Assembly (NCBI GenBank): GCA_031296935.1
Contig: JAVDPD010000027.1
Span: 17,883 to 81,882 of the forward strand
Origin: Cerasicoccus maritimus
GTDB lineage: Bacteria > Verrucomicrobiota > Verrucomicrobiia > Opitutales > Cerasicoccaceae
Direction: 5' to 3'
DNA length: 64,000 nt
Shown here: positions 42,338 through 51,224 of the stretch, piece after piece
Numbering within the stretch: the first letter of the stretch is position 1
Layout of the letters: each line of letters opens with the position of its first letter
The notes under the pieces: model-generated
Databases searched by the model: none
Seen by the model: only the letters and a program-made list of their open reading frames with translations
What the model was told of the DNA's origin: nothing
Translations under genes and position numbers: made by a program

Positions 42338-43911
42338 ACGCAGTTCTGGTTGCCGGTGATGGTACTGCGCTGGTCACTGAAATCATTGCCAAGGTCGTCT
42401 CGAAACATCGTTCCCGAATAACCTTCACTGGTCCTGGCGTATTCGATCACCGAATAAAGAGGCATATTCGGGCAACTGTCCTGCCGCTCATTGATTCAAT
42501 TCTCACTGAACTGGATGTATCGCTTCCATGCTTTGAGCTATCGGTGGTCAATCCAGCTGTTGCTTCAAGCATGGAGGCAGCCGTTAGAGTGTCAGGGTTT
42601 TCTGTGGACGTTCCGATTGCCTTGGCCTTACTTGGTGCAGCCTGTGGCATGCCAGTTAAATCGAGTGTGGTTGCAACCGGACACATCGCTTCATCGGCGG
42701 GCGATATTCGGATGGTGCGCAGCCTTGATCAGAAGGTGCAGGCGGTGGTTACTCGTGGGAAAGGGATGTGTTTTGTGTATCCGCAATTCGATGCCTCGAG
42801 TGATCTGCCATCCGGTGATGAGCGTGAACGGATCGATTTAGCGTTTCGCAAAATTCGATTCCGGGTGCGGTTGCAACCGATTTCTCAGTTTTCACAAGCT
42901 CTTACGTTGGCCTTTGCCGAACACGATCTGTTTCTTGCCTCGTTGACCTGCGGGTATTACGGACGAGAATCTGCGGACTCGACGGTCATTCGCGACCTTG
43001 GGCTTGGCGAGGGAAATCGGTTCATCCGGGTGCTCGAGCAACATTTACGTGATACTGACATGGTCCGCATTCAGGAGGTGCTTGGGGCGTGGATTCGGTT
43101 TCTCGTCAAGAACGGGCAGTATCCTCATGGCGTCGGTCGAGAGTTGCATGCGCTGTTACAATCCATACCACCAGCAGTCAGGCGCCTCAAACTGCGGTTT
43201 CCGTTGATTGCCTCCAGTGAGGTCATGCGACTGGCGCCATTAGTTGGAAGCGAGGATACGGCGGACTTTCAGCAACTGCTGCGGGCAATTGAGGGGAATA
43301 TTGCGGTTGTCTCGGTAGTCACTCACGGTGTCGAAGATTTCTCTGATTCATGCGATGCCGCCGAGATAATCTTGGATGCGATTCTGTCTGAATTGGATGA
43401 GGCGGCCATTTACGAGCAATTGTGCGCTCCAATGGATCGAGCCTTCAACCTGTTCCAGATTCCAATTGAAGGGAGCTTTCATGATCTGGTTTTCTCCTTT
43501 TATGCCGCACTGATGCGAGCTGTCGATGGATGCCTTGAATCGGATAATTTGGCATCAGATGCGTATGCGCTCGTGGAACGAGCCTATGCTCGAAACGGTG
43601 GAATCAAGGGGGCAACCACTGATGCCGAAACTCCGGGTGGCCGACGAGTAATCCTTGAGCGGATGTTGCAAACCTTGCGAAAAGAGCGTGTGGAGAGCCA
43701 TATCCAATACGTCTTTCACCAAGCCATTGATCCACTCGATTATGCTGCCAAACTCGCGGTGACCAAGGCGTTCATCGTTCGGTTCCGCTCAGTGTTGCCT
43801 GAGCAGGTCGTCGACGATCCACCCGAGAAATATGCCCAGTCATGGTATGTGTTGATCCGTCATTGGCTGGAGATGCGGACGGAATTTCAGGAGTGGATTC
43901 ATATGAGGTAA
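42322..43911 (+). CDS. Lon-like (S16-fold) protease-domain protein
   Basis: 529 residues. The N-terminal 150 residues resemble the Lon/ComM ribosomal-S5-like fold: PCFELSVVNPAVASSMEAAV, then SGFSVDVPIALALLGAACG with Ser94 at the catalytic site and SSAGDIRMVRSLDQKVQAVV with Lys138 as catalytic partner. The classic Lon motif PSAG is replaced by FSVD, so activity is uncertain. The other 380 residues are helical and unique, and there is no AAA+ motor. It ends a five- or six-gene unit with the VWA, Cys-rich, sigma-like and other proteins. Perhaps a regulated protease acting on a sigma/anti-sigma pair. Confidence 0.6.
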   Translation: MASRVNAVLVAGDGTALVTEIIAKVVSKHRSRITFTGPGVFDHRIKRHIRATVLPLIDSILTELDVSLPCFELSVVNPAVASSMEAAVRVSGFSVDVPIALALLGAACGMPVKSSVVATGHIASSAGDIRMVRSLDQKVQAVVTRGKGMCFVYPQFDASSDLPSGDERERIDLAFRKIRFRVRLQPISQFSQALTLAFAEHDLFLASLTCGYYGRESADSTVIRDLGLGEGNRFIRVLEQHLRDTDMVRIQEVLGAWIRFLVKNGQYPHGVGRELHALLQSIPPAVRRLKLRFPLIASSEVMRLAPLVGSEDTADFQQLLRAIEGNIAVVSVVTHGVEDFSDSCDAAEIILDAILSELDEAAIYEQLCAPMDRAFNLFQIPIEGSFHDLVFSFYAALMRAVDGCLESDNLASDAYALVERAYARNGGIKGATTDAETPGGRRVILERMLQTLRKERVESHIQYVFHQAIDPLDYAAKLAVTKAFIVRFRSVLPEQVVDDPPEKYAQSWYVLIRHWLEMRTEFQEWIHMR

Positions 43912-43936
43912 TTGGAGATTATTTGTTTTCTCAGCC

Positions 43937-44602
43937 TCAGTTTTTTCTGTTCTTAGCGCTTGGCTTCATCGAGGCTAGTTTAGCTCTGCCTGACTTTTCG
44001 TATTCTACCAATGTTCGTATTCTCCGATAAAAAGATAGTAGTATTTTTAATGTGGTAAGTGGGTTTTTGGTTATTTCATTTATTTCTTCATAGTATGGAA
44101 AGTCCATCATCTCAGCGAGCTCATGGCCTGATTCTTTTATGAAGGCGATGGTTTCCTTATCTAAATCTAGCTTTTTTCTTTGTACCTCTATTTTGCGTAG
44201 TTCACGTTCTGTGATGCCTTTTTGAATGTAATCATACAGGTCTGCGATTTCGCGACCGGCTGCGCAGAATGCCTTAACGATTTTTTTGATATTACGGGCT
44301 ACCGTAGCAACCATTGTCAGTTCTATCCAACCGGGAGAGGCGTATTGTAGAGAAACAACTTGTGGGCGTTCATCACGGGGAGTGAGCGTATGAAGATTGT
44401 TGTAAAAATTAACAGCGCTGTATCCACCTCGCCACGGATGCTTCGTAAATGCATTTTCCCTGTAGTCGACTCTACTTCTGTTGAGCGTTGCTTCGAGAGC
44501 ATATACTAACCCATAGACCTGTGAATAAGTTCGGGGAAAAGTATATAAATCATCCAGAGTCCAACTTCCGTCAATGGGGATCTTAATTGCTTTGCTTTTC
44601 AT
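43937..44602 (-). CDS. Hypothetical protein of rare-codon, AT-rich character
   Basis: 221 residues in more AT-rich DNA than its neighbours, convergent with the Lon-like gene. Contains DLYTFPRTYSQVYGLVYALE, SLQYASPGWIELTMVATVAR and a basic C-terminus (SGRAKLASMKPSAKNRKN). GAGGA is 10 nt before the ATG. The PGWIEL and VYALE pattern occurs in a family of hypothetical proteins found near defence genes, but I cannot name it. Possibly cargo, for instance a defence effector. Confidence 0.6.
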   Translation of the reverse strand: MKSKAIKIPIDGSWTLDDLYTFPRTYSQVYGLVYALEATLNRSRVDYRENAFTKHPWRGGYSAVNFYNNLHTLTPRDERPQVVSLQYASPGWIELTMVATVARNIKKIVKAFCAAGREIADLYDYIQKGITERELRKIEVQRKKLDLDKETIAFIKESGHELAEMMDFPYYEEINEITKNPLTTLKILLSFYRRIRTLVEYEKSGRAKLASMKPSAKNRKN

Positions 44603-44691
44603 GTGAAGTATTTCCTCTAGATAAGTTTCAGTAGCAGAAAATCATGCCACATTGACAAGACTGAAACACTGCCGCTGCTTCCACCGCTTGT

Positions 44692-47118
44692 ATGGCAGAG
44701 ATGTCTATTGAAGCGGCCATGATTCAGCGATCCCGATCTTTTCTGCAAGGGCGGCAGATTGAACGCATCCTGGAATCGGAGTTGCTCAAGGGGTGTTCCT
44801 CGGAAATCTCGCCCGAACCAGTGGCATTGATCCCGCCATACCGTCATCTTCGGACACTTGCAAATGAGATCATTTGCGAACCAAAGCCCATGCTCGATCC
44901 AGCCATTTTCCGGCTTTGGCTCTCACCGCAACAGGAATTCTCATGGGTTCACAGCGAACGATTCCTCAAGGAACTGACCCGAATTTCCTCCCCTGCCACC
45001 TTTGAGATCCACGGAAACAGTCAGGATATCCAACTGCAATTCCGGATCAATCAGGACGATGCGGGCGTACTCCAAACGGCATTTAATGGGGAGCATCAGT
45101 CCTGCCAACTGACGAGACCTGAAACCTGCGCCTTTCGAAACTGCCTGAGGCAAGCGAAACATCTGACGTTTCGCGATTATTATCCAGCCGCCCCGTATCA
45201 TGGCAGTCTGACCCGACATGATGAGTTTGTCTTCACGCCCTTTGAGTCGTTGCTCTGCGCCCTGAGCTACTTGCCTGAGGATGTTGTCGGATTTTACCAG
45301 TGCGTGTTCCAGCCGGTCAGCCATGCCTGGCATGAAAACATTGAGACGATTTACGATTTGGAGTATCTGTATCATGCCCACCGGGATGGACGAAGTTTGC
45401 AGTATGCCAGCCAGCTCCCCTCAACGGAGCTGAAGTTGATGACGCAGCGCTTGGAGCGCAAAGCTGATCCGGATAAACCATTTTTTGCCACCGTGATTCG
45501 CATTGGTATGATTAGTGATAAGCCCGTTGCGCCAAACGATATGCAATCCCTGACCACGTTCCTTGGATTGTTACAGCAAAACGCCAAGCAACTAACCTAT
45601 CTCGATCAGGACGACTACGCGCCGGTCCTGCCATCCAACAGTCAACGGCGGATGTTGGAACAGGGCGTCGTGCATCGAAACGGCTTTTTGTGCAACTCAC
45701 AGGAACTGGTCAGCTTCGTCCATACCTTCGATGCCAGGGTCGTTACCGAGCGACAACTGCCCATTGAGCTTGCGAGCGATTTTGCCAGTGATCTGGATGC
45801 AACCACTGAAGGCGTTGTCGTTGGGCTGGCCCGGAATACCGGAGTGGATGTTCCCATCCGAATACCGTCCGAACTTCGCGAGCGAACGGTGCACCTCATG
45901 GGATCATCGGGATCGGGGAAAACATCCGTGATGATCCACATGGCGCTGCAGGATGTCGCCGAAGGGCATGGGCTGGTCTTCATTGATCCACACGGGGATG
46001 CGGTCAAAGATATCCTGACCCGATTGCCCGAAGAGCACCTTCATCGCGTTATCTGGTTGGATGCTGGAAATCCCAACGTTGTTCCCGCCTGGAATCCGCT
46101 TCATTTGGAGGATGGCGCCAATCTCCACCGTCTGGCTGATGATATGCTCGCCAGCATTGAACGGGTATCGACTGCCTGGGGAGACCGGCTGGCCCATGTG
46201 CTGCGAAATGGACTCCTCGGGCTGCTACAGGCCAAACCGCAGGCCACCTTGCGTGATCTGTATGACCTGATCCGGGATACGCCAAGTGGCGCTGCGCTGC
46301 GTGAGCTCATCGTCAGTAATGCTGCTGATGATACGGTTTGCACGTTCTGGAAGCATGATTTTATGAAGGCGTATAAGCGAAGCGATCTGGCGGCTCCCGC
46401 TCACAAGCTGGATAAACTGATGTCTGGCGGCACGATCCAGCTCATGTATTCCCAGCGCGAAAGCCGGATTGGGATTCCGAGGGTGATGGATGAGGGAAGC
46501 GTTCTGCTGGTCGACTTATCCACAATCGGACAGGAAGCCCGAAGTCATCTTGGCTCATTTTTGCTCACGCAGTTCATGACTGCGGCCTTGGGCAGGAGTC
46601 AGACGTCATACGAACGACGTCGGTCATTTGGCGTGTATTTGGATGAGTGCCACCTCTTTGTTGGTCCTGACACCATTGAAAGCCTGATTACGCAGGCGCG
46701 AAAATACCGGGTGCGACTGGTTCTGGCGAATCAGTATCTCAAGCAATTCGGGAGGGCTTCGCAGATTGATGCGTTATCAACAGTTGGTTGTGCCATTCTC
46801 GGGCGACTGGACCGCCATGACGCCAGCTATCTTGCCAAAGATTTTTCCCGCAAGGGTGTCACTGCGGATGATCTGGCGAGCTTGGAACCCTATACCATGT
46901 TTGCCCGGCTGGATACGGAGGTGTGCAAACTTAGGACATTGCCACTGACTGAGCCAGTGCGCAGGGATGTGTCCGGTATTATCCAAGACTCATATGAACG
47001 CTACTACCGATCTGCGGAGGAGGTGAGGGGAGAACTCTCGGGGAATCGTCGCTCGCCGGTTGCGGGCGCGACTCAACAAACTGAGTCTGAGGGGGATTTC
47101 TATTATGAGGAATTTTAA
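44692..47118 (+). CDS. VirD4/TraG-like conjugative coupling ATPase
   Basis: 808 residues. Walker A HLMGSSGSGKTSVMIHM at about residue 403, followed by VFIDPHGDAVKDILTRL (Walker B-like D), and RSFGVYLDECHLFVG near 644. The sentence LLVDLSTIGQEARSHLGSFL, LTQFMTAALGRS is typical of type IV coupling/DUF853-TraG ATPases. The N-terminal 380 residues are beta/alpha rich without clear membrane helices, unlike canonical VirD4. It would pump element DNA to a transfer channel. It is the most direct evidence for conjugative ability, but no mating-pair genes are in this window. Confidence 0.8.
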   Translation: MAEMSIEAAMIQRSRSFLQGRQIERILESELLKGCSSEISPEPVALIPPYRHLRTLANEIICEPKPMLDPAIFRLWLSPQQEFSWVHSERFLKELTRISSPATFEIHGNSQDIQLQFRINQDDAGVLQTAFNGEHQSCQLTRPETCAFRNCLRQAKHLTFRDYYPAAPYHGSLTRHDEFVFTPFESLLCALSYLPEDVVGFYQCVFQPVSHAWHENIETIYDLEYLYHAHRDGRSLQYASQLPSTELKLMTQRLERKADPDKPFFATVIRIGMISDKPVAPNDMQSLTTFLGLLQQNAKQLTYLDQDDYAPVLPSNSQRRMLEQGVVHRNGFLCNSQELVSFVHTFDARVVTERQLPIELASDFASDLDATTEGVVVGLARNTGVDVPIRIPSELRERTVHLMGSSGSGKTSVMIHMALQDVAEGHGLVFIDPHGDAVKDILTRLPEEHLHRVIWLDAGNPNVVPAWNPLHLEDGANLHRLADDMLASIERVSTAWGDRLAHVLRNGLLGLLQAKPQATLRDLYDLIRDTPSGAALRELIVSNAADDTVCTFWKHDFMKAYKRSDLAAPAHKLDKLMSGGTIQLMYSQRESRIGIPRVMDEGSVLLVDLSTIGQEARSHLGSFLLTQFMTAALGRSQTSYERRRSFGVYLDECHLFVGPDTIESLITQARKYRVRLVLANQYLKQFGRASQIDALSTVGCAILGRLDRHDASYLAKDFSRKGVTADDLASLEPYTMFARLDTEVCKLRTLPLTEPVRRDVSGIIQDSYERYYRSAEEVRGELSGNRRSPVAGATQQTESEGDFYYEEF

Positions 47119-47217
47119 GGAGGGCGTATCTCATGTGATGACGCAGACAAATTCTTACAGTTCTTAGCCAGTAATCGGTGTGAAGTCTGCCTGCGCCATC
47201 CAAGAAGATCTCAAGGG

Positions 47218-47562
47218 CTAGTTGCACTGGATCGTGATCTTACCCACGGCTCGTTGGACGGTGCCTTCGCCTACTTTGCGCGTCTTGAACTGGCCCCGCG
47301 CATCGGGTCCGCCAACGTGTTTGGAAATGACAATCGTGTAGGGCGATTTGTGATTGCGGCCAAACATCGCGGTTATGATTTCAAACGGATTTTCTCCGCG
47401 TGCGATGCCGCCGCCCGAAATTTTTCGTCCATCGCCGCTGTAGATCTCGTATTGATGCGTTGTTTTGGGATCCGCACCCTTGAGGGTGACAGTGACATCG
47501 GCCTGCGCCAATATTGGCAGCGCCAGCAGGGAGAAGAGGATTAGGTATAATCGGTTATTCAT
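47218..47562 (-). CDS. Small secreted hypothetical protein
   Basis: 114 residues with a signal peptide (LYLILFSLLALPILAQA). The mature part is a beta-rich small domain (VTVTLKGADPKTTHQYEIYS, SPYTIVISKHVGGPDARGQF), ending with a single Cys. Convergent with the coupling ATPase and followed by another secreted gene on the same strand. May be a periplasmic component of transfer or a host-surface factor. Family unknown. Confidence 0.65.
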   Translation of the reverse strand: MNNRLYLILFSLLALPILAQADVTVTLKGADPKTTHQYEIYSGDGRKISGGGIARGENPFEIITAMFGRNHKSPYTIVISKHVGGPDARGQFKTRKVGEGTVQRAVGKITIQCN

Positions 47563-47595
47563 TGTATTTTGTTGGTTGATGGTTGGTTTAGATGA

Positions 47596-48309
47596 TTAGG
47601 ATTCTGGAAAAGTAACCGTGACCGTGATCTGCTTGCCTGTGACTTTGGCCTCTACGGTGAGTCCGAATTCGCTGCTGCGATGCGTTTGGGTGACTGGGGC
47701 GCCATCATCATTAAGGAACTTCCAGCGAATCTGCTTGGATTGTCCTCGGCCCTGCTGCTCGCCGTATACATTATACGCCCAGTAGCCCGACTTACTGTCG
47801 GGGACCATTGGCTCGAGGGCGGTGATTCTTGTCGTTGGCCACCGAATCTGCTGCTGAGACCTGCGGTCAAACTCGATGGTAATGCTTTCCGAGACTGGCT
47901 TTCGTGGCCTGTGTTCGTGGCGATCCTGTGATTTGCTTCGAACGGGATTAAGCACAATGGTCTGAAACCCCGGATTGCGGTTGGGCCACGTTTGGGACCA
48001 CTGCTGGACCTCGTAGCCCGGAGCGACAATTTTCAGATCGATCATTCGAGTGGGACTACTGCTTTTACCGAGACGGTAATTGTAGGGCTGTGTGTAGTTC
48101 TGATAGCGCTGCAACCGCGAGTAGGCATCCACGGTTCCAATGCCCTGATCGCCGAATGCGCGGTAGCTGGCTTCATCGGGATATTTCCAGTAAAACTGGG
48201 CGTCCTTGACGAGCCGTTCACGCTCATCGACTAATTTGAGAAAGAGATAGCCGGCCTGTGCAGATTGCAGAGTGAGGCCAAGAATCAGGATATACAGTAG
48301 GTGTTTCAT
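47596..48309 (-). CDS. Secreted hypothetical protein
   Basis: 237 residues with signal peptide (KHLLYILILGLTLQSAQAG). Beta-rich and Tyr/Arg-rich: DAQFYWKYPDEASYRAFGDQ, LQRYQNYTQPYNYRLGKSSS, APGYEVQQWSQTWPNRNPGF, a carboxypeptidase-regulatory-like or PKD-like sandwich. It lies 33 nt upstream of the 114-aa secreted gene and is probably co-transcribed. Role unknown. Confidence 0.65.
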   Translation of the reverse strand: MKHLLYILILGLTLQSAQAGYLFLKLVDERERLVKDAQFYWKYPDEASYRAFGDQGIGTVDAYSRLQRYQNYTQPYNYRLGKSSSPTRMIDLKIVAPGYEVQQWSQTWPNRNPGFQTIVLNPVRSKSQDRHEHRPRKPVSESITIEFDRRSQQQIRWPTTRITALEPMVPDSKSGYWAYNVYGEQQGRGQSKQIRWKFLNDDGAPVTQTHRSSEFGLTVEAKVTGKQITVTVTFPES

Positions 48310-48332
48310 AACATTGAGACCGTCTTCGGACG

Positions 48333-48677
48333 GTGCTTAATCACCTTCTGTGGATGGTGTTAAGGGCGTCGCTTGTCGAGTATTATTTTCGGCATTTGGA
48401 AGATTATCACTACAAACTCGCCGAACGTCTTAAATCCTTACGCCTCTCCGCAAAGCTCACTCAAGAAGGTGTCGCTGAGATGGCGTCTTTAAGCTATAAG
48501 CATTACCAGTCACTGGAAGCGGGCCGGAAAAAAGACGTGAAGCTATCATCCTTGGTCCAATTGGCTCGCGCCTTCGAACTGGAGCCCTGGGAGCTGTTGT
48601 ATCCTGACCAGCCGGTGCTCTCGCCATCATTTTTGCGCCGGGTGCAGCGGTTCGCATCCAAACGAACTAAGAGCTGA
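48333..48677 (+). CDS. XRE-family helix-turn-helix regulator
   Basis: Up to 114 residues (GTG 48333; a later start is possible since the HTH begins near residue 28). LAERLKSLRLSAKLTQEGVA, EMASLSYKHYQSLEAGRKKD and VKLSSLVQLARAFELEPWEL form a Cro/cI-type HTH. The sequence ends with basic residues. It is divergent from the secreted pair and may regulate it. Confidence 0.7.
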   Translation: MLNHLLWMVLRASLVEYYFRHLEDYHYKLAERLKSLRLSAKLTQEGVAEMASLSYKHYQSLEAGRKKDVKLSSLVQLARAFELEPWELLYPDQPVLSPSFLRRVQRFASKRTKS

Positions 48678-48734
48678 TTATCGGGTGGCGCCTGTACGGT
48701 GAAACCCTGCGTTGATAACATCCGCTTTATTTGC

Positions 48735-49286
48735 ATGAAGCACGCGAGGGAAATTCTGGATGACATCTTCGGGCAACTGGATCCAGCAGTCCTGCGCAGG
48801 TATATTGACGAGCCACTGCGGGATGCCATTGCGGCGCTCGACCTCGAGGTGGAGTCCACGTACACGGGCTTCACGAAACTGCTAATAAGGATTATTCGAG
48901 TTTTTGTTCCATCGGTTGATGATGCTTCAGCCTTGGCCCAAGCCCGTGTATGGCTCAATGAGAAGCCCGGTGGGTTTGATCTCGCACTGCTGGAATTTCT
49001 GGAGGGCGGCTCCATTGTGATGGAGAGCATTACTCAGCGATTGCTCGTCTGCGCCATCGCACAGAAGCGGAAGCGATATGAACGCAGTGTGTTCGCCATT
49101 CACCTTGCGCCGTTGAACTGGCAAGAGCGACTCGACCTTGTCCGGGAATGCAAACGTCGATTTGATCTGCCTGGTGATCTCGCGGGGCGTCCTGACTGGT
49201 GTTTGGTTGAGTCAGTGGAGGAGCTGATTGCGGTCTGTTGCGTTTTTCCAATCCCGACATTGAGGAATTCCATTTTCTTCGGATAA
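48735..49286 (+). CDS. Hypothetical protein, possibly frameshifted near 49235
   Basis: 183 residues from ATG 48735 (MKHAREILDDIFGQLDPAVL). The frame ends with VESVEELIAVCCVFPIPTLR. In the next frame the text reads LRFSNPDIEEFHFLRINGQL and NFNIQEVD and stops at 49408, which looks more protein-like and suggests one missing base near 49230-49237. No SD. Mostly helical with acidic segments. Function unknown. Confidence 0.5.
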   Translation: MKHAREILDDIFGQLDPAVLRRYIDEPLRDAIAALDLEVESTYTGFTKLLIRIIRVFVPSVDDASALAQARVWLNEKPGGFDLALLEFLEGGSIVMESITQRLLVCAIAQKRKRYERSVFAIHLAPLNWQERLDLVRECKRRFDLPGDLAGRPDWCLVESVEELIAVCCVFPIPTLRNSIFFG

Positions 49287-49434
49287 ACGGGCAACTGAAT
49301 TTCAATATTCAGGAAGTGGATTGTTCCTCTGCTATTGTCTCATGTCTGTGGCCCGGGAGCTCACGTGTGCATCATCGTTCACGGGAGGTGTCGATGATGC
49401 CCACATAAGCCTGGGCGTCACAGAGAACATACAA

Positions 49435-49671
49435 ATGACGAACTACCACATCCATCAGATAATTGAATACCTGCTTAGCCAGGTTGAGTTTCCCTTCGAC
49501 AGCATTGATGTCGAGGAGTCGCTTGATGACGTATTGGTCCATTTCGGGATCGATGAGACATTCACCGCAGTGGAAGAGGCCGAAATCAGGCGGTATATCC
49601 TGCCGCGAGGCATCAACTTCCAGATCAGTGAAATGCAGCGCCTGCGGCAGCAATGGCAGGTGGGCGCATGA
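49435..49671 (+). CDS. Small acidic hypothetical protein (78 aa)
   Basis: 78 residues from ATG 49435 (MTNYHIHQIIEYLLSQVEFP), acidic and helical. The frame is open from 49321 but nothing upstream looks coding. Its stop overlaps the start of the next gene (ATGA). It may pair with that gene. No known family. Confidence 0.5.
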   Translation: MTNYHIHQIIEYLLSQVEFPFDSIDVEESLDDVLVHFGIDETFTAVEEAEIRRYILPRGINFQISEMQRLRQQWQVGA

Positions 49672-49913
49672 AGAAGAAAGTCGTCATCGAAATCACCGAT
49701 GGGCATCGCTACGATTCAAGTGTGAAGGGCGGCAAAGCTTTTACCTCGGTCGATTACATGGCATCCACTTATGGCGCGGCATGTCCTTGCGACTGGGAAG
49801 GGGAGGTGGCCGAAGCGGTTGCACGCTCACAGCAAGATATTCGGGCAAATGGCGATATTCCGGTGGTGCAAGATAAACGCATTACGTTGCTGCGGTATTT
49901 GGGGTCGGGATAA
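49668..49913 (+). CDS. Small hypothetical protein (81 aa)
   Basis: 81 residues from ATG 49668 (MKKKVVIEITDGHRYDSSVK). A beta strand followed by an alpha helix and a Cys-containing YGAACPCDWEGEVAEAVARS. Coupled to the previous gene by a 4-nt overlap. No family recognised. Confidence 0.5.
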   Translation: MKKKVVIEITDGHRYDSSVKGGKAFTSVDYMASTYGAACPCDWEGEVAEAVARSQQDIRANGDIPVVQDKRITLLRYLGSG

Positions 49914-50022
49914 TGGTTACCGCCGTGGATTCAGTTCGTTACACAATTAGCTGTCTGAGCGCTTGTCTTACCAAGAGTAGACAAGCGACAGGGTAGCAGT
50001 CGCCTATGAGGTAAATAGCAAC

Positions 50023-50463
50023 ATGGGTTCAAGAATTGGATATAGAGTAAAATGCAATACAGATAGATCGCAGATCTTGCGAAAACAATGGATGTCGAGC
50101 ATCCAGACACTGGTGGTTGATATGTGGAATGCGCTTGGCGGCAAGCCTGACAATGGCGCTCAGGCAATCCGTGGTGATTTAGGGTTTGATCGTGCATTCG
50201 CCGCGATGGTTGGGGTTGGCTACCATGCTCCCTTTAACTCGATTGAGAAAGATACGAGGTGTGACATTTCAGATAATGGCCTGATCGAAGTCGACATCAG
50301 TCAATTCGATACTTGGAAAATCTACCACATTGAGATCGGATGGTTGGGTGATGATGATGGTAAAGAGGGCATGCGAACCTTGATTGGTGAGATGTCGATT
50401 GATGGGTTTTCGTGGGAAATTTCAGAGCGTGAACTCGATAACTTAGGCGAAGGGCTGTTTTAG
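50023..50463 (+). CDS. Hypothetical protein (146 aa)
   Basis: 146 residues. The middle GVGYHAPFNSIEKDTRCDIS, NGLIEVDISQFDTWKIYHIE is beta-rich. The N-terminus is basic (GSRIGYRVKCNTDRSQILRK). It has no membrane segment and no known family. Stands alone between two AT-richer gaps. Confidence 0.5.
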   Translation: MGSRIGYRVKCNTDRSQILRKQWMSSIQTLVVDMWNALGGKPDNGAQAIRGDLGFDRAFAAMVGVGYHAPFNSIEKDTRCDISDNGLIEVDISQFDTWKIYHIEIGWLGDDDGKEGMRTLIGEMSIDGFSWEISERELDNLGEGLF

Positions 50464-50488
50464 CCTTACCCGCTTTTTCTTATTTTTC

Positions 50489-50653
50489 GTGAAACGCGCT
50501 CATAACCGCTGCCGCTGTTGTTATGTAACCATCCAAGTACGCGTGAACAGCAAGAACCATCAACCATCCTCGGACCCCAAGGCGCCTCACGTGCGTCAGG
50601 TGGTCGCAAAAATTCTGGTGAAGGTGCTGAAGCGACAGTTAAGCCAGAAATAA
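50489..50653 (+). CDS. Possible very small basic protein (54 aa)
   Basis: GTG 50489 opens a 54-residue frame, basic and with a Cys cluster (VKRAHNRCRCCYVTIQVRVN) and a helical end (VRQVVAKILVKVLKRQLSQK). No SD, so support is weak. The otherwise empty 210-nt gap between 50463 and the DUF2924 gene holds only this. Confidence 0.3.
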   Translation: MKRAHNRCRCCYVTIQVRVNSKNHQPSSDPKAPHVRQVVAKILVKVLKRQLSQK

Positions 50654-50747
50654 TCCAAACAGGTGCAGAGAAGACTTGTCTTCCCTTTTCACCTATGGCC
50701 CTACAACACCCATCATGAAAACTGGAGAATTGATTAATGTTGAGACA

Positions 50748-51224
50748 ATGACCAGCGAGTTGGCCTCGATGGGGATGTCGGATATTCGGGAGCGGTTCGC
50801 GGGGTATTATGGGTATACGCCACAGACTCGCAACAAGGCGCATCTGGTGGCGAAGATCCTGTGGGCGGCGCAGCGTGAGTCATTGGGTGACATCAGCGAG
50901 GCAGCGCGCCAGAAGGCCTACGCGATTGCCGATGACCGTGATGTGAAGGAGCGTTTCCCGCGCATCCAGCAAGTCGCTGCTCCAAATGGAGATGAGTCGA
51001 TGACGTTGAGCTATCGCCCGGAGGCCCAGATGACGCCCGGCTCGGTGCTGCGTCGTCAGTATCAGGGGCGGGACATTCGAGTGCTGGTGCTCGAAGAAGG
51101 TTTTGAGTGGGACAGCCGCTGGTTCAAATCGCTCTCGGCGATTGCCCGTGAGGTCACCGGTACCCGCTGGAATGGCAAATTGTGGTTTGGACTGAAAAAA
51201 GGAGGTTCCCGTGAACGCAGCTAA
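50748..51224 (+). CDS. DUF2924 protein
   Basis: 158 residues from ATG 50748 (MTSELASMGMSDIRERFAGY); earlier starts at 50676 and 50715 are open. The text YGYTPQTRNKAHLVAKILWA, then DIRVLVLEEGFEWDSRWFKS and LSAIAREVTGTRWNGKLWFG, is the DUF2924 signature, a small protein encoded directly before large serine recombinases. The stop overlaps the recombinase start by 14 nt. Likely a recombination directionality factor or control protein. Confidence 0.8.
   Translation: MTSELASMGMSDIRERFAGYYGYTPQTRNKAHLVAKILWAAQRESLGDISEAARQKAYAIADDRDVKERFPRIQQVAAPNGDESMTLSYRPEAQMTPGSVLRRQYQGRDIRVLVLEEGFEWDSRWFKSLSAIAREVTGTRWNGKLWFGLKKGGSRERS

Noticed and set aside
45372-46343. Minus-strand open frames inside the coupling ATPase
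   Set aside because: The plus-strand frame carries Walker motifs and family text; these are shadows.
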